Part shown: one piece after another, positions 1-9,500 of the stretch | Layout: each line of letters begins with the position of its first letter | Numbering within the stretch: position 1 is the stretch's first letter | Origin: Perkinsus marinus ATCC 50983 | Taxonomy: Eukaryota > Perkinsozoa > Perkinsida > Perkinsidae | DNA length: 27,536 nucleotides | NCBI RefSeq assembly: GCF_000006405.1 | Contig: NW_003213081.1 | Coordinates: 150,380 to 177,915, forward strand | Direction of reading: 5' to 3' | Position numbers and translations under genes: made by a program | Notes under the pieces: model-generated | What the model was told of the DNA's origin: nothing | The model's database searches: none | The model's input: only the letters and a program-made list of their open reading frames with translations

Positions 1-1
1 G

Positions 2-1235
2 CAGACCCTTACTGAGGCTCGTAGCATAGTAGATGGTAAATCGAGTGTGATTACAGCTAAGGATAGAGTTATAGCTAAGAGGATAGTACAGGCATCAGTC
101 CATCCTGACACTGGTGAGGTAATGCTCATACAACGCCTTCCATTATTGTATCTCCATCACACAGACTATTCTATTACCTCTGCGTATGGCTGGTTTCGTA
201 TCTTTCGGATCAATACCTGTGATAGGGATGCTAACACTAGCTGGGTTCCGTAATAACCCCACATTGGGTAGGACCATTCATAGAAGACCGTCTCACCACT
301 ACGACCACAGGTACTGCGGTATGGCAGTTCATCAACCAAAGTCATAATGCCTTATTCAACTATGCTAACCGTAATGCTAGTGCAGAGGTCAGCTGTAAAG
401 ACCCTAACGTAATGAAGGAGGCCCAGCGACGGTTCATAATGGGGTACATTGGCGCTGTATCGACTAGTATGGGTCTTGGTAGTGTCCATGATAGAGCATG
501 CCGGATGTCCATCGCTCGGTGTTCTTAGGCTTACTCCTCAATAAGTGCCTTGGCCGTATGTTGACACCAAATGCCGGAGCCTTCTTTAGAACTCTAATAC
601 CTTTCCCTGCAGTCATGGGTGGTAACATTGCTTCTGGTAAGGACCATTGTAACCACACTCTGCACTGTAGACCACCTCCTTAGTGCTCCTCATGAGGTGG
701 CATGAGCTGTCCACTGGTATAGCCGTGCGGAGGGCTATCGATACATCTGAGGATAGCATCCAATCTAAAGAGGCTGCTAGAAGGGCTGTTAAGGATACTA
801 TCATCACAAGGTACCCTAACCATTCACTTACTCCATCATGTGGATGGTCAGGATTGTATTACCAATACCAGTACTACTTCTACCACCCCTTCTACATCGT
901 GGTGTCTGGACTCGTTTCGTACCAACAGCAGCTTTGCCTGGGACCAAAGCTAATATCATAGGGATGTGTAAGTGGATGGTTATGAGCTCACGAGTCCCTA
1001 GCTCTATTCAGCTATCCTCTCCATACTATGCTTCGCCTTCGCCTTACCAGCAGCAGTAGCCTTGTTCCCCCAAGAAGGCGCAATGAGGGTTGATGAGCTA
1101 GAGGATGAGGTGGTGGTGTTATTCTCATGGTATGGTGATATCCTATGTCATCAGGCCCAAAAGGAGGCCCTCTCTCGGTGGGGTCCTGCAGGAATAACTC
1201 CATCATCTACTGTGGTCTACAATAAAGGCATCTGA
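2..1235 (+). CDS. Sideroflexin, mitochondrial amino-acid carrier family; 5' end outside window
   Basis: Family role (known): sideroflexins are multi-pass mitochondrial inner-membrane proteins; animal SFXN1 imports serine for one-carbon metabolism. Seen here: exons 2-118, 165-267, 311-478, 529-636, 684-810, 852-967 and 1012-1235 join in frame with GT...AG introns of 41-50 bp and give 320 residues. Hallmarks in order are HPDTGE near residue 34, the NQSHNALFNYANRNA block, FPAVMGGNIA, LMRWHELSTGI, the hydrophobic stretch VLPIPVLLLPP, ALFPQ, and the C-terminal STVVYNKGI just before TGA, which matches the NKG ending of the family. By comparison with the family only the N-terminal segment before HPDTGE is incomplete, so the start codon and probably one or more exons lie left of the window. 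Nothing looks broken. The next gene starts 75 bp downstream on the same strand. Confidence 0.95.
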
Positions 1236-1261
1236 GCACTTCACCTCCCCCCATGTTGCAG
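1236..1261 (+). promoter_or_regulatory. Pyrimidine tract plus CAG: candidate trans-splice acceptor
   Basis: Directly after the sideroflexin TGA comes a pyrimidine-rich run ending in TTGCAG, about 50 bases before the ATG at 1311. It has the form of a 3' splice site, but no upstream coding frame needs an intron here. Spliced-leader trans-splicing is known in Perkinsus and dinoflagellates, so this may be where a leader is added to the globin-gene mRNA. No leader gene was recognised in the window. Confidence 0.4.
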
Positions 1262-1310
1262 TTTGAGGCATTTGTGTTTCTATTATCGTCTTATAAAAGC
1301 TTGTGAAGTC

Positions 1311-3640
1311 ATGGGAAATCAATTCACGGGGGGTTACGTGCTCCTTGAAGCAGCACTCTGGTTAGCCGCCTTCCCGTCGTATCACATGATGGGTTATGGA
1401 CATAACGATCGTAGCCCCTGTTCTCCATCTACACCAGAGGGTATACCCATTGAAGGGGTATCAACAAATGGTATAGCTAATAGGCCCAGGAGTAGTACCA
1501 TCAGTATGAGAGGTGTGGGGGATAACAATCCCAGTACTGTCACTACGCCTACCTTTGCATAGGCGCTGCTGTCTTAGTCCCCAGTACTGTAGCTCTATTA
1601 CAAGATCGGCTCCAAGGTTCAGTAGAGGAGGATGGGAAGGTTAGAGACTGTCACCGTTAGCGAATGGATATTCGTTAGCAGATTCATAAACCTGTCTTGG
1701 CACTACTTGATGACATTAGCCCTAGTGGGGTCGATACTGGTCACGTAGCGGCCTTCAACGGGTCGGTTGTGGGTGAAGGGGACGAGCTGCCTTTCAAGGA
1801 CCATACACCTAAAGTCATAGATGGTTTATTTATACTTGAATAGTAGCACTCATCAGGTCCCAACACCAACAACAACGCTACTTCGTGCCTATGGTGGTAT
1901 TGGCCTACTAGGAGAGATAGTAGATAGGTTGTGGAGAAGAAGTAGTGATGCGTGTGTCTCATATGTAGTCGGAGCCTTCCTCGTGTTAGGTTTGAATGAC
2001 CCAAGACTTCGTATGCGACTCTTAGCTTATCAGCCCGACCAATCAGGTAACCACACATTGCTCTTTCCCTATTATCCCTCTCGGTAGACCATGCTCACCA
2101 GCAGCAGCAGATGCAGCTACCCCCAAGTGTAGTAAAGCGTGCCTGGATGCATATACTAGCTCACAGCCTTCTAGCTACTACACCATCGGAGGCTCAGTAT
2201 CTGGTAAGAATAGACTATACCTTAGGTTAGTAGTCGATCATCAGACATACCTCCTACTCCCACCTCTCACCTCACCATCCTATGATACAGCAGCATTCGC
2301 TGTACTCCCTACCACCGAGTATCATTTATCGGCCCTATTGGAGAACTTTGCTATGGTGTCCCAGGATATAGCCGTGACGGTTAATGATAATCAGCCTACT
2401 AACAGGGACATAGCCAAGGCCATGCGCGCTATCATTGATACATCTACTCCTCTTATACTATCATCATCGCCATCGTCATCAGCATCGTCAACACGGTCTA
2501 GGAGTATTCCTACATCATCATCACACCAGAGTGGACAAGATCATCTCTGCCCGCATGAGTCGTCATCATTCACCACTTGGTAAGTCTACTCTTGTTCAAG
2601 TCAATACATCTTCTCCTCAGTTGCCTGGACTCAGTCTCTACTACCACCACGTCGTATCCTGCTCTTCATACATGCACACCACTACTATCTTTCTGTCTTA
2701 CCCCTACCACAACTCTGTATCCTTCTACTGAATGCCAGTATGATGCAGTCAACCAACAACAGGAGCATAGATCCCCGGTTATTTCCCTATTGGGCCTACT
2801 TGGTGGAGTTGAGGGTATAACAAGGCTTGTCAACAGGACAGTTGAACTCATTGGTGCCGATACCCGTATAAGAGCTTACTACATCCGCAATGCGACTAGT
2901 CAGTCTACCTCTCCCTCCATACGTCCTCATGCCCCTACAAGCCTATCAACATCTCAACAGTCAACTGTCTGTGTTGTTGCTCGTATCATACCACCATTAA
3001 TTGACTATCTTGTCGCGAAGGTCAGCTGCTATTCTGTCTTCGATGGTTTGCATCTCGAGGAGATGAGGACGACCATTTCCATCAGTCAAGCTCATCGCTT
3101 CCTCCCTCTATCTGACTACCATTTCGATTGTGTATGTCAGGACTTCCATACAGCTCTCACTGATTGCGGTGTCGTTGATACCAATATAGCATCTCAGTTT
3201 GGTGTGGTATTGGAATCATGTAGGGAAGACGTCCTCCAAGGGCACTATGAAAGAAAGTGAGTAGCTATACAACGATGATTCGGCCACAGTAGAGACTCCT
3301 CAGGCCTTCCCCCTGGCAGAATTCTCGTCGTCGGCGTGGTAGCAGTGAAAGCAGTATGAGTATCAGTAGTTATTCTCGAGGAAGGCATGTGAGCTCACCA
3401 AAGGAGATGTTCAATCGAAGAGCCATCGCTACAAGCAGTGATGATCTAGTTCCTCAAGTATCAGAGAGTTCCTCATATTACTTTATGGATAATCGAAGGA
3501 CTGCTGGATGGGCTGAGGTCCATTCTGGTGGACGAGTAATTGAACTTGACACAGCGCGAAGTGTATCAATGAGTGGAAGAAAAGAGAAGATGTATTCAAC
3601 TACAATTTCTGTTGGGGCTGGTAAAGTATTTCCTCAATAA
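1311..3640 (+). CDS. Membrane-associated protein with two truncated-haemoglobin-like domains
   Basis: Exons 1311-1512, 1563-1639, 1679-1813, 1857-1941, 1990-2046, 2088-2203, 2245-2579, 2621-3256 and 3304-3640 join without a stop to 659 residues; introns are 39-50 bp. The N-terminus MGNQFT fits the N-myristoylation pattern (Gly2, Thr6). Hydrophobic stretches follow at about 8-24 and 68-80. Domain 1 (about 146-290) has the truncated-globin opening GGIGLLGEIVDRLWRR and then NDPRLR. Domain 2 (about 392-545) opens with LLGGVEGITRLVNRTVEL and has QAHRFLPLSDYHFD, where His494 sits at the proximal haem-ligand (F8) place. In domain 1 the same place reads AAFAVLPTTEYHL, with Phe242 instead. A Ser/Thr-rich linker (about 295-385) separates them, and a basic, Ser-rich tail follows after 550. 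Globins of this family bind O2 or NO; whether this one does is inference. The junction at 1813/1857 uses a weak donor, GTCATA, so it is the least certain. Alternative: only domain 2 is a true globin. Confidence 0.78.
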
Positions 3641-4016
3641 TAATGTTTTGATTATTGTGATAGTGTGAACTTTCATCTTTCGGTTTCATATGCTGCTGTA
3701 TTGCGTTTTATGATGTGGGAGCTCGTTGATTGTATCGAGATAAGAATCAGACCCAAGACTGTGAGATCTTCTGCCGTCGCTTTCTGGCGACAGCAGAAGA
3801 TCTGATGATTAGATTACTTTTATTAGGACACTGGATTATCTCGTTGCTTCCGTGGAGGATTATCTCAATTGGATGTAATCAAATTGTGATATATTTCCCT
3901 ATTCTACACCGATGTGGATGATATCAGTTCCCACCTGACGGCACTGAGCAGCAACATCATATTTCTAGTAGAAACAAATTGGTAGAGGGTATACATCAAT
4001 AACAGCAGGTAAGGAC
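3641..4016. other. Gap between two convergent genes
   Basis: This stretch lies between the globin-gene stop (3640) and the transporter stop (4017), so it must hold both 3' ends. Apart from the hairpin at 3764-3803 nothing protein-like was found; the short open frame at 3730-3921 has no recognisable features. No clear polyadenylation signal was identified. Confidence 0.6.
3764..3803. repeat. 17-bp inverted repeat, strong hairpin
   Basis: Arms 3764-3780 and 3787-3803 are inverted copies around a 6-base loop (TTTCTG). The only departure is one position that is C·A in plus-strand RNA but a G·U wobble in minus-strand RNA, so the minus-strand transcript would form an unbroken 17-bp stem. It lies 124 bases after the globin-gene stop and 214 bases after the transporter stop. 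It may be a 3'-end or stability element, or a small structured RNA. Confidence 0.7.
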
Positions 4017-6249
4017 TTATCGTGTTCCTTTAACGAAAGCAATGCAAATACCGGCCAGGATGCATGCAATACATCCACCAATCATTATTGATGCGTAACC
4101 TACAATAGAATATCATGCTCATACCAAGAGGGGTAGAAATATCACCTCCGAAGGCGTATGTCTCTTCCTCCTGGCCTTCCTCAATTGATGTATGACCAAA
4201 TAGCTGTAGAGTTGCACCTGAGGGGTTGTCAAATTGTATACGATCATCCAACATTACCCCAGAGAAGAGGTCCTATGGCTGAGCCCAAGAAGGCCGATAC
4301 GCCCCAGATGCCGAGATCCTGATAATCATCGATTGAGGCGATTTTATGCACGGAGGTGCATTACCTTGGCTGCAGCATCTTCTGAGTCGAGAGTACCCAC
4401 TTTCTCAGCATCACTTGCTGTTGTATCATCACTATCGATCAGTAGTGGTGTATCATCAACATCGCTAGATTTGATCTGCTGATGCTTGCTAGGAAGTGTG
4501 TCCAATGCAATAGCATAATCAACACTGAGGAAGCACCCACATCCAACACCGTATATGATACAACACGATAATATAACTGTAACCGGAGAGATCACTGAAA
4601 GAAATCATTATGGCAGAACTCAATGTAATGACTTACTGGAGTCTGCCGGTCTAAAGGGCGCAGTCATGAAGAGGAGGTATACAGCAGCCATAACAGTGCC
4701 TACTATGATAATAAAGGGAACATATGGTAGGAGACCATTACATGCTGCATACACTAACTTCTTCCTACCAACTTCAGCATTATCGGAAAGTCTACCCATC
4801 GGATATGCTACTGCCGCCGCTACTACCTATAGAGCGACAATGGAGAATCATCAATCATACAATATAGTTACCTGTGCTGTGATGGCTATCTCAGCGATCC
4901 ATACTTGCAATTGACTCTGTGAGGGGCGAGTGCCATCATTACTGGCTGGAGAGGGGACAGGGTATGATGGAGACCTTGTTGGAGCTATTACGTATTTGAT
5001 CCCGTAGAAAGTAGAAGATGAATGCTTGCACTGACACTCCAATGTAATAGAAGGTACCTTTACAAGATAGCTCACAATAGGATGAGGATGAGGAGCATCG
5101 TACGTCCGATGAAGACCCATAAGAAGTCATAACCTTGAGAGCAATCCAATGTGAAGGATGATGCTATAGCTGATAGGGTTAGGGGCCTGGATAGAGAGGT
5201 GCGAAGTGTAACGGTGATGCTGTCGATGATGCTGACCACCTCGATAGATATTTGGGTAATAGTGTTTCCTTAGCGGTGATACAGCTTATTATGGTGGTGC
5301 AAAGGACCATTACGGCATAGACCATGTATATAAGGTGATAGTCATGGACTGAGGTATGGTCATGAGTGGAAGCCAGTAAGTCCGGGAAGGATTACTTCTA
5401 GTTAATAAGACTACAAGAAATCCAGTGATGCTACCAGTAAGTTGATGTACTGCTACGATTCCAGATGCTGAACCCTGATGAGACATGCATCCATTACCCC
5501 CCTTCCAATACTCAAAGTATACTACCTGTTGCGAGGGCTGTATTAAGTCCGGTACTAGACCGCATTGAGCGGAGAATATCGTATTCAGCGATATCATCGA
5601 CATGAAGAGGAGGAAAACATAGAGACCCCTGACAACAGCGATGGACAACAATATGATGATACTCATTTTACCCGAGTTTAAGGGCGCTTGCAGCCCACAT
5701 GAGGAGAACTCCAATAATCCCACTAATCGTACATCCTATTATAAATGGTCTCCTTCTACCCAACGATGAAGTGCATTCATCAGAGAATCTGCCAGCTATA
5801 GGGCAGATTAATTGTGATATTCCCACAACACCTGATATGATACTGCTGATATGCCTACAATTTTACTACTGTAGTGTTACCAAGCATAACTCCCAGCATA
5901 GGTCCTTGAGACTTAGGCCATAGTCTTAGAGCCTCGGCGGGTAGTACAAAAAGTCCTACCATAATCACACGGTAAACATAATGATGATGATTATAATACC
6001 CTCATTACCCATACTGCCGCATATTGCGCCATATGGTAAGTTGAAGCTCGTCAACATCATAAGCTTTATCGAGCTCATGTGTTCACGCTTCTTCTGCTGT
6101 TGAATGAAAAACTGTTTTCTTGTCAGCCTCTTACCCTCCTCCTCCTCCTTTGACGATCCTATTGTATGGTGAACACCATACTTAACACAGCTATCTGTAG
6201 TAATAATATTACCACCAAGAGGCGTTGATGAGTCTGGAAGGGATACCAT
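4017..6249 (-). CDS. MFS transporter, SLC45/sucrose-transporter-like, 14 exons
   Basis: Minus-strand exons 6009-6249, 5881-5955, 5672-5831, 5526-5628, 5396-5474, 5240-5348, 5104-5186, 4992-5057, 4872-4945, 4637-4826, 4365-4594, 4258-4318, 4146-4217 and 4017-4099 join in frame to 541 residues. The 13 introns are 40-53 bp, all GT...AG. Visible features are: a charged cytosolic N-terminus (about 1-60); PYGAICGSMG at the first membrane segment; the loop 2-3 signature GRFSDECTSSLGRRRPFI (119-136), very like the plant sucrose carrier/SLC45 version; and its echo GRLSDNAEVGRKK (341-353) in the second half. An acidic Asp/Ser/Thr-rich loop and a hydrophobic end (IMIGGCIACILAGICIAFV) follow. This is the layout of a 12-helix solute/H+ transporter; the substrate cannot be read. 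Start ATG is at 6249. Intron 13 could also be only 25 nt (4100-4124), adding seven residues; the 46-bp version fits its neighbours better. Confidence 0.92.
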
Positions 6250-6524
6250 GGAGGTATGAAAGAAGTTACGAAAAAGATCTATCGATATTCAACACGATAA
6301 TCAGCTTGGCCATCTAAGGCCTATCCTGTTTTAATGCGCAGCCTTAATCTACAGTAATAATAAAGCGAGTGCGCACCTTCAACCGCGCTCGCCCTTAAAT
6401 GCAATACTCACCGTGTAATCCACCTCTGAGGTTCACGACGTAACGCTGTTGTGTTATGTAGTTTATGATAGGGTGGGTATTCAACAGAACACCACAACAT
6501 AGATCTATAACTAGATGTTGTTCT
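6250..6524. promoter_or_regulatory. Divergent upstream region of the transporter and giant surface-protein genes
   Basis: The transporter starts leftward at 6249 and the giant gene starts rightward near 6525, so this stretch should carry both promoters. It includes a GC-rich stem, arms 6365-6373 and 6384-6392 with one G·T pair. Within it lies the pair of blocks GTGCGCA (6369-6375) and GCGCTCGCC (6385-6393), which recurs at the other divergent region of the window. No TATA box was recognised. Confidence 0.5.
6369..6393 (-). promoter_or_regulatory. Bipartite GC-rich element, copy 1
   Basis: Read on the plus strand: GTGCGCA, nine bases, GCGCTCGCC. The same two blocks with an eight-base spacer occur at 26321-26344. 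Both copies lie upstream of a minus-strand gene and in the same orientation, 120 bases from that start codon here and 59 bases in copy 2. A promoter or 5'-UTR role is inferred from position only. Confidence 0.4.
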
Positions 6525-9500
6525 ATGGTGGGCATCGAATTAAATGTTATCTTATATTACTCCTTATACGTGAGGACCAATCAACTAACGATGATAGTAG
6601 AAGGGGGCTCCAAGCATCGGAGGTGGGAGTTTCAGTGTCGTAAGGGGTCTCGTTCGGATTATAATAGGTAATAACTACCCTGGAAGACTGGGCCTTCCCA
6701 CAGCAAAGCATATTGAAAGTAAAGTCTCTTCCATCACGATTATTGTGGTATCAATAACTACTTCAGTTCACTCCAGCTATTGGGGTGCCACATGTAGCAG
6801 CAGTAGAAGAGAATACTGGGTCGGATCAGGATGGACCTCTTAGACTGTATGCTGCTGAGTCTATTAGTAGCATGCAGATAACGTCATCTGGTAAGATAAG
6901 CAGATGTAGTATCGATATAACTACATTTTTAGGTAGCTCCTTCGACACCTTTAATCATCCTTCACCCCGTATACGAGTGGTATCAGCATCAACATCTCGA
7001 CAATACTGCACTGATGATGTACTCGGTTATCAATACTGATCATCATCTTGGATGATTTCGTATAGGATCTAGTCATCCCCATGCACGTATGGAGGAGTCT
7101 TAGTGTAACTACGGAAGGCATATCTATTGCTGTAGACCACGATAGTGCTCTTCTAGCTCCACTCGGTATAGAGGTCAGTACTTCAACCTTCAGCGCTGGT
7201 ACTACCGAGTAACGTAGTTGCTTCGAGCGAGCGTGTCTGATGATGATACCCTGCGGACTCCAACATCAGTATTATCTTCAGATGGTGTTGCCATGGCTAG
7301 TGACATAAGGTAGAGGCGGCTATCATTGTAGTCTTATTATCATGATGATGATAATTCAAGGTTCATGCACGGTGGACTCTTCAGACTATGCTACGCTCCT
7401 GATGGTACCTTCGCAGAGTCCACTATATCGTCAAATAGTGCCACACCGGCTCCTACAGGCTCCCAGGCCATGATCCTGTATAACAATCTACTACCAATAA
7501 CCCTTCAGGCAATGTATGATTATTAGCATGAGTTAAATCTAAGCGTACAGGTATTAGGAGTATACAGTACATGCAGCAGTAATGGGTGCCTACAACGTGA
7601 GAGATGGGACTGTTTTTATAATACGAGGTGGTGGGTCTATTCTACCATACTGATGTAGTTGATACCTTTCTTAGAGGTCCAAGACTTCCACCAACACTCT
7701 CCCATCATTCACCTACCTATCAAGAACTAAGCGATAAGTGTATAATAACGGTAACCAACAGAGATGGATGGGGTATACAGGAGTCCATGACATCGTTATT
7801 ATGGTGGACCCAACTATATGATGCTGATGATCTTGATAGTAGTGGTATGTTGATACAATCATCAGCATTATCAACAACTCATGCTAGTGGTAGACAGTGT
7901 GGCCAACGTCCAGCTGAGTCCACCATATTCAGATCTGATACCATAGGAGGTAGCCTACATTGTGGTGTTGTTCTTATACTCACCAGTGCCATTAGGTGTG
8001 TACATATCGAGGCCTCTAGAGCTGAGGACTGATAAAGACGCTGTCTTACCAAGTATTGGTGGTTGGGTGGAAGGTGGTAGAATACTGGGGCTGTGCTACT
8101 GTCCTGATTATGATGCTGCTGGTGCTGCAGGGGGTATATTGAGGTCCAACAATCTCTTGAAGGATACTTCACATCATCATGTTCCTCAGATGTGATACGT
8201 TCCATGATTTCATCCAACCAGTAGGCTACCTCTATCTCTTCAGTATTAGCATCTGTGATGCTGGTGATGTCTCATGCGCGGACAAGTATTGATCATCCCA
8301 GATGGCAGCTTCCTCATCTCGATACCCTTTAGGTATTACTCGATATTACCTATGCAGGAGTTCCTCCTACGCATAGACTGCCCACCTGGAGGAGGCTGTT
8401 CGAGTAGTAGTAGTAGTAGTATCTATCACTTTGTACCATCATCATATCTACACTAGGTACATTAGGCTCGGATGAATCTCGTGTGAAGTTGTTATATACT
8501 GCAGCTGCAGCTAGAGGGGAATCACCATTGAGTGGTGATAATAATATACCCAACTGGTCTGCAACATCTCCATGCAAGACTATAGTAGCAACATCTGCAC
8601 CTATATCGAGTACTGGTAGAGGGCATACTATTGATCGTGGTATTTGGAGTGATGTGGAATACCGGTATGATGGTGTCAATGCGCTTGGTGGAGGCTCACG
8701 TGCTGATTACAAGTAGGAACCGCAGTGACGTAGCATCATCATGCAAGTTGCTTGTTAGATTCTGGTCATCACCAAATCCTGATCCGTTGATAGACGTTGG
8801 CACTTCGTATACCATATGGTCACCAAGGTTGGCAGTAGGTATTGGAGAATGGGCTCTGGTGTGCTACTGCAATGATAACTGTGACCAGGGTGAGTGTTAA
8901 GGAGACTTTCCAGGTCCTATAGTTGTTCTACAATCGACAGGGACTTCTTGGTTGCAAGCTGGTTATGTATATACTGTTGATGAGATAGGCCTAGGTAGTA
9001 GTAGTATGTATTGCACAACATGTAGTGGTAAATCTAAGATCAAAGCTGTTCGTTACGCTAATAAACCTGGTACTATAGCCTTGTATAGTGGTCCTATAAT
9101 ACCACGTCCTCTACCAGTACCAGGGACGAACTCATTGGGTGGTAGTGCCAGTAGTGGTTATCATGATGAACACATATTTCCATCAGAGGGACCTAGATTT
9201 GCTGGACAAGCAGCAATTCTAAAGGTTATATCATATGATGTTGAAGTGAAATATGAAAGTAAGGCTGCTGGAGAGCTGGTAACACTAGAGGAAAGTGGGG
9301 ACTACCATAAAGCTATACCAGATCAATTACAGTGGCAACAATCACTTGATACAGCATGCAAGATGGGAGAGTACAATAGCGGTATATTATCGGGTGTATC
9401 GTCGCAGGCCCAAGCCAAGCAATATGCTGCTGTGAAACACTGTGCAGAGGTTATTACTGGTCTTAGTAGTGTTACGTGTACCCATGATGTCTATCTACCT

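Noticed and set aside
246-271. A 22-nt intron in the sideroflexin gene starting at the GT after 'GGGTTCC'
   Set aside because: The 43-bp intron 268-310 gives NNPTLGTAVWQFINQSHN, which follows the family alignment, while the short version does not.
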